A DNA stretch of 64,000 bases from Bradyrhizobium sp. 170 (GTDB taxonomy: Bacteria; Pseudomonadota; Alphaproteobacteria; Rhizobiales; Xanthobacteraceae), in assembly GCF_023101085.1 (NCBI RefSeq), contig NZ_CP064703.1:7812001-7876000 (forward strand), given 5' to 3'. Position 1 is the first letter of the stretch, and every line of letters begins with the position of its first letter. The position numbers were made by a program, and so were the translations under genes. Below the pieces are notes generated by a model, which saw only the letters and a program-made list of their open reading frames with translations, had not been told where the DNA came from and ran no database searches. Below are positions 25,668 to 34,336 of the stretch, in pieces.

Positions 25668-25698
25668 CCCGTCCTGCGCAGACAGCCCAGGGTTGTCT

Positions 25699-25757
25699 GT
25701 GTTCCCGGTCATCCACGGCCTTATTGTCGTCTGCACGGCACGTGGATGGCCGGGATC
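25699..25757. repeat. Degenerate palindrome, CCGGCCATCCACG type
   Basis: TTCCCGGTCATCCACGGCC at the left and GGCACGTGGATGGCCGGGA at the right are imperfect inverted repeats between the RNase gene and the convergent RTX gene. It is of the dispersed-repeat style seen elsewhere in the window. Confidence 0.5.
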
Positions 25758-25776
25758 CCCCCACGCAAGAGCTGCA

Positions 25777-27159
25777 TCAGGCACGAATATCCACGCTGGT
25801 GTGATCGGCGAAGCTCAGTCGTGCCGATCCATTGAAAACAAGGGAATCGTTCGAGCCCTTGAAGTTTACAGTGGTCCTGCCGTACTGCTGGGTGACGATA
25901 ACATCATTCAGCGAATAACCGCTGATCGAGAGATCGACGCTGTCGCTGCCGTTGTCGACCCGAACGACATCGTGGCCATCACCCTTGGCAAAATTGATCG
26001 TGGAATTATCTCCCGTTACCCAGATGTGATCGTTACCGGCGCCGCCCGTCACCGTCGACGATTCGCCGACCTGGATCGTATCATTGCCAGCGCCACCATC
26101 GACGACGGAATAATCATTGGTCCGCACATAGTCATCGCCGTCGCCGGCCGACACGGTTGCATGTGAGTAGGTGGTGACGGTGTCGTTGCCAGTACCGGCG
26201 TCGACAACCGCATTGTCATAGGCGTCGATCCGATCATTACCCGCGCCGCCGCTCAGGTTGGCCTGATCGTAGGCGTTGAGGCTGTCATTGCCGTCACCGC
26301 CGCGCAAGGTAGACTGATGACCGGCGCTGAGAATGTCGTCACCCGAGCCTCCATCAAGCGTGGCGTTGTGGTAGGCGCTAAGCTTGTCGTTGCCCGCACC
26401 GCCATCGAGGCTTGAATAGGCATAGGCGCTGAGAACGTCGTCGCCAGCGCCGCCGTCAAGGGTGGAATTGTCGCCGGCGTTGAGCATGTCGTTGCCCGCA
26501 CCGCCACTGAGGCTTGAGTTGGCATTGGCGCTGAGAACGTCGTCGCCGGCGCCGCCATCAAGGGTGGAATTGGCGTCGGTCTCGATCCTGTCGTTTCCAT
26601 CTCCACCTGAAACGCTGGAATAATCGTAGGTGCTGATATGATCATCGCCGTCACCGCCTGTGACCGTTGCATGCGCGTACGTACTGATCCGATCATTGCC
26701 GGCGCCGCCATCCACGGTCGAATGACGATAGGTGCTGACGACATCGTCACCCTCGCCAGCGACGATATTGGCGTGGGCATAGGTATCGATCACATCGTTG
26801 CCCGCGCCGGCATCGATCGTGGCGTTGTTGGCCTGAACCTTGATGCTGTCGTTACCGGCTCCGCTAATAATCTGGAACAGATCGATGCCGCCCGACAACC
26901 CGTCGTTGGTACCACTGGTGCGAAAGGCATTGACCTGTGCCTGAAGCTGATCGACGACGGATTGTTCTGCCGACGCCCGCGCCAGCAACAGCTTGGCGCG
27001 GTACGAGATGCTGACCGTTGTGGCCGATGCACCGGCCGCCGAGGACGAAGTCCCGCCTAGCGTACTTGCCGTGCCGTCCTTGGTGCCTGCATCCGCAGTA
27101 CCGGCCTGCGAAATCGACCAAGTAGTGTACGATGAATAGGCAGCGGCAATCACACTCAT
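25777..27159 (-). CDS. RTX-type calcium-binding repeat protein with 17-residue periodicity
   Basis: 460 residues from the ATG at 27159 (GGAAGTGCCTC upstream). No N-terminal signal peptide, a Ser/Thr/Ala-rich leader (residues 1-100), then 17 repeats of about 17 residues from ISGAGNDSIK to GGAGNDHIWV. Each repeat holds one GG-x-G-(N/D)-D-x-(I/L/V) calcium motif followed by a spacer like STYAHATVD. Classical RTX proteins use nonapeptides in tandem; here only one motif occurs per 17 residues. The C terminus (SLVFNGSARLSFADHTSVDI) is like type I secretion signals, so export by an ABC/TolC-type system is likely, though none is encoded nearby. No enzymatic domain is recognisable; an adhesin or surface layer role is possible. 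Confidence 0.85.
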   Translation of the reverse strand: MSVIAAAYSSYTTWSISQAGTADAGTKDGTASTLGGTSSSAAGASATTVSISYRAKLLLARASAEQSVVDQLQAQVNAFRTSGTNDGLSGGIDLFQIISGAGNDSIKVQANNATIDAGAGNDVIDTYAHANIVAGEGDDVVSTYRHSTVDGGAGNDRISTYAHATVTGGDGDDHISTYDYSSVSGGDGNDRIETDANSTLDGGAGDDVLSANANSSLSGGAGNDMLNAGDNSTLDGGAGDDVLSAYAYSSLDGGAGNDKLSAYHNATLDGGSGDDILSAGHQSTLRGGDGNDSLNAYDQANLSGGAGNDRIDAYDNAVVDAGTGNDTVTTYSHATVSAGDGDDYVRTNDYSVVDGGAGNDTIQVGESSTVTGGAGNDHIWVTGDNSTINFAKGDGHDVVRVDNGSDSVDLSISGYSLNDVIVTQQYGRTTVNFKGSNDSLVFNGSARLSFADHTSVDIRA

Positions 27160-27397
27160 GAGGCACTTCCTTCTTTCCAGGAGTATTGGAATACACATAC
27201 ATCCTTAAATAGAAAGTTAGCGGATGGGCTGCATTTGCAGCAATCTGCTATGCGATGGTTTTGGCCGTTTCCATGGATAGCCGGCTAAATCACCTCGCGA
27301 TGAAACGGACGCCCCGCCAACGCGAGACGTCATCCGACGCTCGCGTCGTCGACGATATGGGTTACTTTCCGCGCCCCGATGTCGTAACCCCTCCTCC

Positions 27398-28258
27398 ATG
27401 AACTACCGACACGCCTTTCACGCCGGCGGCTTTGCCGATGTCATCAAGCACATCGTGCTGGTGCGCGTGCTGACCTATCTGCAGGAAAAGCAGGCCCCGT
27501 TTCGCGTCATCGACACCCATGCCGGCGCCGGGCGCTACGATCTCACGGGCGAGGAGGCGCGCCGCAGCGGCGAATGGCTGACCGGCATTGCGCGGGTGAT
27601 GCAGGCGCGCTTTTCGGAAAACGCGCTGCCGCTGGTGACCCCCTATCTCGATATCGTCAGGGCATTCAACGCGCCGGGCAAGCTTGAGGCCTATCCCGGA
27701 TCGCCCCTGATCGCCCGCGCGCTGCTGCGGCCGCAGGACCGTCTCACGGCCTGCGAAATCGAGTCTGGCGCGCGCAGGCAACTGATCGATGCGCTGCGCC
27801 GCGACAGCCAGGCGCGGGTAGTCGATCTCGACGGCTGGACAGCGCTGCCGGCCTTTGTGCCGCCCAACGAGCGGCGCGGTCTGGTGCTGATCGATCCCTC
27901 GTTCGAGCAAAAGGACGAATTCGAGCGGCTGGCCGACGGACTGGCCGAGGCCTACGCGAAATGGCCGACCGGCAGCTATCTGATCTGGTATCCGGTGAAG
28001 AGCCGGCGCGCCACCGACACCCTGGCACGCCTTGTCGCGGCCGCTGCCGCCGCCAGCAAGCCGGCCGGGAAATGTCTGCGGCTCGAATTTTCCGTTGCGC
28101 CGCAGGCGGCGGCCGGCCCCCTCGCCTCCACCGGCCTCCTGATCGTCAATCCGCCGTGGACGCTGGCGGGCGAATTGAAGACAATTCTCCCCGAACTCGA
28201 AAAGCCGCTCGGTCAGGGCGGAGCCGGCCGTTTCAGGCTCGAGACGCCTAAGCCCTGA
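27398..28258 (+). CDS. rlmJ: 23S rRNA (adenine(2030)-N6)-methyltransferase RlmJ
   Basis: 286 residues. The N terminus MNYRHAFHAGGFADVIKHIV is the RlmJ signature, followed by the SAM-binding FRVIDTHAGAGRYDL, AYPGSPLIARALLRPQDRL, and the N6-adenine motif in GLVLIDPSFEQKDEFERL (DPSF). The C-terminal LLIVNPPWTLAGELK is also conserved. RlmJ methylates A2030 of 23S rRNA before ribosome assembly. Stand-alone gene, divergent from the RTX gene. The ribosome-binding site is not obvious. Confidence 0.94.
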   Translation: MNYRHAFHAGGFADVIKHIVLVRVLTYLQEKQAPFRVIDTHAGAGRYDLTGEEARRSGEWLTGIARVMQARFSENALPLVTPYLDIVRAFNAPGKLEAYPGSPLIARALLRPQDRLTACEIESGARRQLIDALRRDSQARVVDLDGWTALPAFVPPNERRGLVLIDPSFEQKDEFERLADGLAEAYAKWPTGSYLIWYPVKSRRATDTLARLVAAAAAASKPAGKCLRLEFSVAPQAAAGPLASTGLLIVNPPWTLAGELKTILPELEKPLGQGGAGRFRLETPKP

Positions 28259-28518
28259 AGGGGTACTACCTCTGAAAAGTGCGATTGGACCGTAGGCAAT
28301 TTACGCGAAACCGTACTATGCTCAGGCCATTGGGACTGGCTTTACGTTCCGCTTCCGCGAATGGTTGCGGCGGAGTGATCAAGGCCGAATAAAATCCAGG
28401 TTGGTCGGCGGCTTGAATCCGATCGGCTCAGGTGGCCAAGCTTCCGGCAGCGAATGTCCGGTCAGCCGATGCGCGAGGTGCGCGTAGCGGCGGAGCAATA
28501 CGGGGGAGGAGTTTCCCG

Positions 28519-28734
28519 ATGGCCATGACTGGAATAGTCAAGTTCTTCAACGGAGAACGCGGCTACGGCTTCATCAAGCCCGATGATGGCGGCCGCGATG
28601 TGTTCGTGCACATCACCGCCGTCGAGCGGGCCGGATTGAAGGATTTGACAGAAGGACAGCGCATTACGTTCGAGGTCGAACCGGACAAGAAGGGCAAGGG
28701 CCCCAAGGCAGTCAACCTGGTGATTTCATCGTAA
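28519..28734 (+). CDS. Cold-shock domain protein
   Basis: A 71-residue CspA-type single OB-fold protein: MAMTGIVKFFNGERGYGFIK (RNP1-like KGYGFI as RGYGFI) and DVFVHITAVERAG (RNP2 VFVH). It binds single-stranded RNA or DNA as a chaperone. GGGGGAGGAG upstream of the ATG is a very strong ribosome-binding site, and the ~260-base leader from the preceding gene leaves room for the long 5' UTR typical of thermoregulated csp mRNAs. The N-terminal extension that is also open in frame is in the leader and is not part of the protein. Confidence 0.93.
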   Translation: MAMTGIVKFFNGERGYGFIKPDDGGRDVFVHITAVERAGLKDLTEGQRITFEVEPDKKGKGPKAVNLVISS

Positions 28735-28855
28735 GCTGACGCTCGCGTTGACGCGGACTGAATTTTTGGCTGTGAGGATTTTGCGCTGGGCACGGCATCG
28801 CCGCCCAGAGCGTTTAAGCGCGCGGCACCCACGCGCGTAACCTTGGCCCGAAGGC

Positions 28856-28887
28856 AAAAAAATCCCGGCGACTTACTGCCGCCGGGA
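28856..28887 (-). terminator. Rho-independent terminator of the outer-membrane barrel gene
   Basis: On the minus strand TCCCGGCG-GCAGTAAGT-CGCCGGGA followed by seven T (28862-28856). Perfect 8-bp stem, 9-nt loop. It lies 27 bases after the stop of the gene at 28914. Confidence 0.9.
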
Positions 28888-28913
28888 GGTGATAGCCGAT
28901 AGTCTCTTTGTTC

Positions 28914-29531
28914 TTAGAAGCGATAGTTCAAGCCGGCCCGGATCAGGCCGAACCGGTAGCCGTTCGACGCGCCTGTAATGACGAAGTTGCTGTTGGCCAG
29001 ATCGACATAGAGATATTCGACCTTGGCGCTCCAGTTCGGGGCGAAGGCCATTTCGGCGCCGGCGCCAAGCGTCCAGCCCGCATTGGTATGGGATTCCGAC
29101 AGGCCGAAGGTTGTGGCGCGCAGCTCGCCGAAAGCGAGACCGCCCGTGCCGAAGAACAGGACATTGTTGAGCGCGAAACCGGCGCGGCCGCGAACCGTGC
29201 CGAACCAGGGGTTGGAAAATTTCCACGGTGCGAAGGTTTCTTCGGCGCCAGTCGCCTGGATGTCGCCTTCGACACCGAACACCCAGGCGCCGTTCTGCCA
29301 ATTGTAGCCGGCCTGGACACCACCCACGAAACCGGACGGCTTGGTCGGATTGTTTGCGACCGAACCCCAGGCATAGCCGAGGTTGACGCCGAGATAGGGA
29401 CCGGCCCAGCTATCGGGACGGAGCAGCGACTGCTTGATAGTATTGGGGGCGCCGTAGAGGTCGGCCGCCCGCGCGGACGTGGCCCAGCCTGCAGCGATCA
29501 GCGCCAGCGCGCCCCACACAAACCTGCCCAT
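28914..29531 (-). CDS. Outer-membrane beta-barrel protein (Omp25/Omp31-like)
   Basis: 205 residues from the ATG at 29531. Signal peptide FVWGALALIAAGWATSARAA cleaved at ARA-ADL. The mature protein alternates hydrophobic and Gly/Asn-rich strands: WAGPYLGVNLGYAWGSV, FVGGVQAGYNWQNGAWVFGV, FGTVRGRAGFALNNVLFFGT, MAFAPNWSAKVEYLYVDL and ends RFGLIRAGLNYRF, with the C-terminal Phe that directs BAM-mediated insertion. This is the eight-stranded Omp25/31/OprF-like porin family common in Brucella and Bradyrhizobium. A terminator follows and a CtrA-like site lies about 100 bases upstream. Confidence 0.92.
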   Translation of the reverse strand: MGRFVWGALALIAAGWATSARAADLYGAPNTIKQSLLRPDSWAGPYLGVNLGYAWGSVANNPTKPSGFVGGVQAGYNWQNGAWVFGVEGDIQATGAEETFAPWKFSNPWFGTVRGRAGFALNNVLFFGTGGLAFGELRATTFGLSESHTNAGWTLGAGAEMAFAPNWSAKVEYLYVDLANSNFVITGASNGYRFGLIRAGLNYRF

Positions 29532-29630
29532 CACACAACTCCACGCAACTGCCGCGACCACGCCGGGCGAGAGGCCGGCCTGGTTACGGAACTCCACTTT
29601 TTTCCAGTAAGATTTATCGAGAGTTTTAAG

Positions 29631-29645
29631 TTAAAGGGTTGTTAA
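29631..29645. promoter_or_regulatory. CtrA-like full site TTAA-N7-TTAA
   Basis: TTAAAGGGTTGTTAA matches the canonical TTAA-N7-TTAA CtrA box exactly. It lies 100 bases before the barrel protein start and 112 bases before uvrC, in the divergent intergenic region. CtrA is the conserved alphaproteobacterial cell-cycle regulator and controls outer-membrane proteins in related species; binding here is inference. Confidence 0.45.
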
Positions 29646-29756
29646 GCCGGGTTACCGCCCGCTCATCATTCTTAAGGATGCGTTACCGGCGCCTTTCCCC
29701 GGCAAGGCGCGCCGTGAGTGCTGGCGATGCAGCCCTGCAGCGCTTAATTTAGGCCC

Positions 29757-31823
29757 ATGGATCACGATTCTACCGACCACCCGGAGCCCCCGCGCAAGGC
29801 GCGGCGGAGTTCCCAGCCGGATATGCCGCCGCAGGACCTGATCGCCGCCGACGTCGATCCCGCGACATCCGCCGCCGAGGAGGACGACGAGGCTCGCCTG
29901 CCGGAAGCCCCCGAGGAACCTGCCGAGGCGATTGCCGAGGGCCCGCTGGCGGTCGGCCACACGGCCATCGAAAACGCGGTGCGGCTGGCGCCGACCTCTC
30001 CCGGCGTCTACCGCATGCTCAATGCCGGAAGCGACGTGCTGTATGTCGGCAAGGCGAAAAACGTCCGCAAGCGGCTCTCCTCCTACGCCCGCGTCAACGC
30101 CCCGATGCCGGCGCGCATCCTGCGCATGATCGCCGCGACCGTGACGGTCGAGATCGTCTCCACCACGACCGAGACCGAAGCGCTGCTGCTGGAAGCCAAC
30201 CTGATCAAGCAGCTGCGGCCGCGCTTCAACGTGCAACTGCGCGACGACAAATCATTTCCCTACATCCTGATATCAGGCGACCATTGGGCGCCACAGATCC
30301 TCAAACATCGCGGCGCGCAATCCAGGCCCGGCCGGTATTTCGGGCCGTTCGCATCCGCCGGCGCTGTCAACCGCACCATCACAGCGCTGCAGCGCGCGTT
30401 CCTGATCCGCTCCTGCACTGACGGCTTTTTCGAAAGCCGCACCCGGCCCTGCCTGCTCTATCAGATCCGCCGCTGCTCGGGCCCTTGCACGCGCGAGGTC
30501 GACTTCTCCGGCTATAGCGAACTGGTGCGCGAGGCGACCGATTTCCTGTCCGGCCGCAGCCACGCCGTGAAGAAACTCCTCGCCACCGAGATGGAGAAGG
30601 CGTCCACTGAACTCGAATTCGAGACCGCGGCGCTGTATCGTGATCGCCTCGCCGCGCTGTCGGCGATCCAGTCGCAGCAGGGCATCAATCCGCGTACCGT
30701 GGAAGAAGCCGACGTGTTCGCCATCCATCAGGAGGGCGGCTATTCCTGCGTCGAAGTGTTCTTCTTCCGCACCGGCCAGAACTGGGGCAACCGCGCTTAT
30801 TTCCCGCGCGCGGAGAAGTCGTTCACGCCGGAGGAAGTGCTGGCCTCGTTCCTCGCGCAGTTCTACGACGACAAGCCGCCGCCGAGACTCATCCTGCTGT
30901 CGCATGAGATTGAGGAAAGCGCGCTGCTGGCCGATGCGCTCTCGGTCAAGGCCGGCTTCAAGGTGGAAGTCTCGACGCCGAAGCGCGGCGAAAAGAAAGA
31001 GCTGATCGCGCACGCGCTGACCAATGCGCGCGAGGCGCTCGGCCGCAAGCTGAGCGACACCGCAACCCAGAGCCGCCTGCTGCAGGGCATGGCGGCCACG
31101 CTCGCACTGCCGCAGGTGCCGAAGCGCATCGAGGTCTACGACAACAGCCACATCCAGGGCACCAACGCGGTCGGCGCGATGATCGTGGCGGGGCCGGATG
31201 GCTTTATCAAAAACCAGTACCGCAAGTTCAACATCAAGTCCGAGGGACTGACGCCCGGCGACGACTACGCGATGATGCGCGAGGTGCTGGAACGGCGCTT
31301 CAAGCGGCTGTTGAAGCCGCCGGAGGGCGACGCCGTCAAGGCGAAGGCCGACGATGATTCGTTTCCGCAATGGCCCGACCTCGTCATCATCGACGGCGGC
31401 CGCGGCCAACTCAATGCCGTCCGGGAGATTTTCGAGGGTCTGGGATTGACCCAGGTCTCCCTGATGGCCGTGGCAAAAGGCCCGGACCGCGATGCCGGGC
31501 GGGAGACCCTGTTCATGCCGGACCGCGAAGCGATCAAGCTCGAGCCGCGCGATCCGGTGTTGTATTTCATCCAGCGGCTGCGCGACGAGGCGCATCGCTT
31601 CGTGATCGGCTCGCACCGCAAACTACGGAAAAAGGACATCAGGGAAGCCGGCCTGCAGGAAATCCCGGGCATCGGCCCGTCACGCAAACGTGCCTTGCTG
31701 CATCACTTCGGAACGCTGAAGGAGATCGAACGGGCCTCGATCGCGGACCTCGGTAAGGTTCCAGGCGTTAGCGCAGAAAGCGCTCGCAAGATTTTCGAGT
31801 TTTTCCATGCGCAACCGAGTTAA
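29757..31823 (+). CDS. uvrC: Excinuclease ABC subunit C
   Basis: 688 residues; makes both incisions in nucleotide excision repair. After a ~60-residue acidic N-terminal extension, the GIY-YIG nuclease domain starts at [20 protein letters not shown], followed by the Cys-rich [15 protein letters not shown] iron-sulfur region, the UVR motif ([24 protein letters not shown] at [16 protein letters not shown]), the RNase H-like second nuclease domain with [17 protein letters not shown] and [15 protein letters not shown], and the two C-terminal helix-hairpin-helix motifs [19 protein letters not shown] and [15 protein letters not shown]. Length is at the upper end for the family owing to the N-terminal extension. 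pgsA follows about 100 bases later, an arrangement frequent in alphaproteobacteria. Confidence 0.96.
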   Translation: MDHDSTDHPEPPRKARRSSQPDMPPQDLIAADVDPATSAAEEDDEARLPEAPEEPAEAIAEGPLAVGHTAIENAVRLAPTSPGVYRMLNAGSDVLYVGKAKNVRKRLSSYARVNAPMPARILRMIAATVTVEIVSTTTETEALLLEANLIKQLRPRFNVQLRDDKSFPYILISGDHWAPQILKHRGAQSRPGRYFGPFASAGAVNRTITALQRAFLIRSCTDGFFESRTRPCLLYQIRRCSGPCTREVDFSGYSELVREATDFLSGRSHAVKKLLATEMEKASTELEFETAALYRDRLAALSAIQSQQGINPRTVEEADVFAIHQEGGYSCVEVFFFRTGQNWGNRAYFPRAEKSFTPEEVLASFLAQFYDDKPPPRLILLSHEIEESALLADALSVKAGFKVEVSTPKRGEKKELIAHALTNAREALGRKLSDTATQSRLLQGMAATLALPQVPKRIEVYDNSHIQGTNAVGAMIVAGPDGFIKNQYRKFNIKSEGLTPGDDYAMMREVLERRFKRLLKPPEGDAVKAKADDDSFPQWPDLVIIDGGRGQLNAVREIFEGLGLTQVSLMAVAKGPDRDAGRETLFMPDREAIKLEPRDPVLYFIQRLRDEAHRFVIGSHRKLRKKDIREAGLQEIPGIGPSRKRALLHHFGTLKEIERASIADLGKVPGVSAESARKIFEFFHAQPS

Positions 31824-31925
31824 GGGGACTTCTAGTCGACAGGGATGTCATTTGGGCGTCGCCTGCGACAGATGATCTAGTTCCACACGGTTGACCTTCA
31901 CGTTCCAGCGGTATTGGTAAGACGG

Positions 31926-32540
31926 ATGAACATCGCAACAACCAGGGGACAGGCCAAAACCCTGTCCCTGCCGAATATCCTGACCTACGCCCGCATTGCC
32001 GCCATTCCGGTGGTGGTCGGCTGCGTTTTCGCCCAATCCATCCTGGACGGCCCGCTGTGGCTGCGCTGGGTGGCGCTGGCCGTCTTTATCGCTGCCGCGG
32101 TGACCGACTACCTCGATGGCTACTATGCGCGAATGTGGGATCAGCAATCCGCTTTTGGCCGGATGCTGGACCCGATCGCCGACAAGCTGCTGGTGGCGTC
32201 CTGCCTCCTGATGCTGGCAGCCGATAGCAGCATCCATGGCTGGACGCTGTGGGCTGCCATCGTGATCCTGTGCCGCGAAATCCTGGTCTCCGGCTTGAGG
32301 GAATATCTGGCGGCGTTGCGGGTCAGCGTGCCCGTGACCAAGCTCGCAAAATGGAAGACTACGATCCAGCTCGTCGCGATCGGCTTCCTGATCGCAGGCG
32401 AGGCCGGCGAGCAGATTCTGCCCCAGACCACCCTGATCGGCATCGCCCTGCTGTGGGTGTCGGCGATCTTCACCATCTACACCGGCTGGGACTATTTCCG
32501 CGCCGGCATCCATCACCTCATCAAGGAGGATGAGGGATGA
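31926..32540 (+). CDS. pgsA: CDP-diacylglycerol-glycerol-3-phosphate 3-phosphatidyltransferase
   Basis: 204-residue inner-membrane CDP-alcohol phosphotransferase that makes phosphatidylglycerol phosphate. The catalytic signature D-G-x2-A-R-x8-G-x3-D-x3-D is present as TDYLDGYYARMWDQQS then AFGRMLDPIADKLL. The N terminus SLPNILTYARIAAIPVV is typical, and about five membrane helices follow. The start at 31926 is favoured over a TTG at 31914. The stop overlaps the moaD start by four bases (ATGA), so pgsA-moaD-moaE-prmB can form one transcript. Confidence 0.95.
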   Translation: MNIATTRGQAKTLSLPNILTYARIAAIPVVVGCVFAQSILDGPLWLRWVALAVFIAAAVTDYLDGYYARMWDQQSAFGRMLDPIADKLLVASCLLMLAADSSIHGWTLWAAIVILCREILVSGLREYLAALRVSVPVTKLAKWKTTIQLVAIGFLIAGEAGEQILPQTTLIGIALLWVSAIFTIYTGWDYFRAGIHHLIKEDEG

Positions 32541-32788
32541 AGGTCAAATATTTCGCCTGGGTACGCGAGCGGGTCGGCATGGCGGAGGAAACCGTCGAGC
32601 CGCCGGCCGACGTGCGTACGGTGAACGACCTGATCGGCTGGCTGTCGAGCCGGGGCGAGGCTTATGCCTACGCCTTCGAAAAGCCGAAGGTGATCCGCGC
32701 CGCGATCGACCACGCCCACGTCAAGCCGGACGCCGTGATATCAGGCGCGCGCGAGATTGCATTCTTCCCGCCGATGACCGGCGGTTGA
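32537..32788 (+). CDS. moaD: Molybdopterin synthase sulfur carrier subunit
   Basis: 83-residue ubiquitin-like protein. MKVKYFAWVRERVGMAEETV is the usual beginning and the protein ends FFPPMTGG, with the C-terminal Gly-Gly that is thiocarboxylated and inserted into the MoaE active site to convert precursor Z to molybdopterin. Start overlaps the pgsA stop (ATGA). Eight bases separate it from moaE. Confidence 0.96.
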   Translation: MKVKYFAWVRERVGMAEETVEPPADVRTVNDLIGWLSSRGEAYAYAFEKPKVIRAAIDHAHVKPDAVISGAREIAFFPPMTGG

Positions 32789-32796
32789 GCTCATCC

Positions 32797-33264
32797 ATGT
32801 CTGTCACGGCGACCATTCGCATCCAGGAAGCGGATTTCGACGTCGCGCAGGAGATCGCGGCACTCACCAAGGGCCGCACCGATGTGGGCGCCGTCGTCTC
32901 GTTCAGCGGCATCTGCCGCGGCAGCGAGAACGGCGAGCCGATCGCCGCGCTGACGCTCGAGCATTATCCCGGCATGGCCGAGGCCGAGATCGCCCGCCAC
33001 GCCGAGGGGGCGTTGTCGCGCTGGCCGTTGCAGGGGCTCACCATCATTCACCGGTTCGGCCGCATCGCGCCGGGCGAGAACATCGTGCTGGTGGTGACGG
33101 CGTCGCCGCATCGCCAGGCAGCCTTCGAAGCGGCGGAATTCCTGATGGACTATCTGAAGACCAACGCGCCGTTCTGGAAGCGCGAAGAAAGCGGAAAAGG
33201 CACCAGTTGGGTCGAGGCGCGCGACCATGATGATGCCGCCGCCGCGCGCTGGACCAAGCCCTGA
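32797..33264 (+). CDS. moaE: Molybdopterin synthase catalytic subunit
   Basis: 155 residues. Recognised from DVGAVVSFSGICRGSENG, LEHYPGMAEAEIARHAE, GLTIIHRFGRIAPGENIVLV and the active-site region FWKREESGKGTSWVEARDHD with the conserved Lys residues. With MoaD it forms the heterotetramer that transfers sulfur to precursor Z in molybdenum-cofactor synthesis. Its stop overlaps the prmB start (TGATG). Confidence 0.96.
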   Translation: MSVTATIRIQEADFDVAQEIAALTKGRTDVGAVVSFSGICRGSENGEPIAALTLEHYPGMAEAEIARHAEGALSRWPLQGLTIIHRFGRIAPGENIVLVVTASPHRQAAFEAAEFLMDYLKTNAPFWKREESGKGTSWVEARDHDDAAAARWTKP

Positions 33265-34229
33265 TGGCCAAACGCGCAAAACCGGCAGCGAAGCGCGGCG
33301 CCAGCCCGTCGAAACTCCCCAAGGTCAGTGCAGGCGAATTGCTGACCCTGCTCGATTTCGTCCGCTACGCCGTCAGCCGCTTCACCGAGGCCGGGCTGGT
33401 CTTTGCCCATGGCACCACCGATCCGGTTGCCGAGGCCGCCTTCCTGGTCTGCGAGGCGCTGCATCTGCACCCTGACCAGTTCGAGGCGTTCGCCACCGCG
33501 CGCGTAACCGCCGCCGAAGGCAAGAAGATCCTCGATCTGATCGGACGGCGCGTCACGACGCGAAAACCCACAGCCTATCTCGTCAACAAGATCTACATGC
33601 GCGGCCTGCCATTCTATGTCGACGAGCGCACCATTGTGCCGCGCTCGTTCATCGGCGAATTGCTGGAGCAGCATTTCGGCGGCGACGGCGATGAGGAGGC
33701 CGGCTCGCTGATCTCGGACCCGGGCGTGGTCGAAAGCGTGCTCGACCTCTGCACCGGCTCGGGCTGCCTTGCCATTCTGGCCAGCCGGAATTTTCCGAAT
33801 GCCGAAATCGACGCGGTGGATATTTCAAAGGACGCACTGGAAGTCGCCGCGCGCAATGTCCGGGATTACGGGCTGGAGAACAGGCTCACGCTGTACCGCG
33901 GCGATCTGTTCAAGCCGCTGAACGGCAAGCGCTACGACCTCATCATTTCCAATCCGCCCTATGTCGATGCGGAAGGCATGGCCGGCCTGCCGCGCGAGTG
34001 CCGCGCCGAGCCGAAACTCGCCTTCGACGGCGGCCCGGACGGGATCGACATCGTCCGCCGCATCCTGGACGAAGCAGAAGCGCACCTGACGCCGCAGGGC
34101 GGGCTGTTATGCGAGATCGGCCGCTGCCGCCCGCAACTGGAAGCCGCCTATCCGCAACTGCCGCTGCTCTGGCTCGATACCGCGGATTCCGAGGGCGAAG
34201 TGTTCTGGATCGCTGCGGCAGATCTTTGA
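33264..34229 (+). CDS. prmB: 50S ribosomal protein L3 N5-glutamine methyltransferase
   Basis: 321 residues. A Lys/Ala-rich N terminus is followed by the N-terminal helical domain (LLDFVRYAVSRFTEAGLVFA with GTTDPVAEAAFLVCEALHL), then PFYVDERTIVPRSFIGELL, a PrmB-type entry, motif I VLDLCTGSGCLAILAS, and the catalytic NPPY in LIISNPPYVDAEGMAGLP followed by EPKLAFDGGPDGIDIVRRIL. PrmB methylates a Gln of ribosomal protein L3. It overlaps moaE by one base, so it is co-translated with the molybdopterin synthase genes. Confidence 0.94.
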   Translation: MAKRAKPAAKRGASPSKLPKVSAGELLTLLDFVRYAVSRFTEAGLVFAHGTTDPVAEAAFLVCEALHLHPDQFEAFATARVTAAEGKKILDLIGRRVTTRKPTAYLVNKIYMRGLPFYVDERTIVPRSFIGELLEQHFGGDGDEEAGSLISDPGVVESVLDLCTGSGCLAILASRNFPNAEIDAVDISKDALEVAARNVRDYGLENRLTLYRGDLFKPLNGKRYDLIISNPPYVDAEGMAGLPRECRAEPKLAFDGGPDGIDIVRRILDEAEAHLTPQGGLLCEIGRCRPQLEAAYPQLPLLWLDTADSEGEVFWIAAADL

Positions 34230-34336
34230 TCCGGCATATTTGCGCGGAAATATCACGACGTGCTGGCGTTCCCGTTCCGCGGCGAAACTGATAGTTTGGC
34301 GGCAGCCCACTGCCCCAAACAGAAAAGAGGCCGCCC

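Noticed and set aside
25777..27159. Tandem DNA repeat or CRISPR in the minus-strand RTX gene
   Set aside because: The repetition follows the 17-codon protein repeat and is fully explained by the coding sequence.
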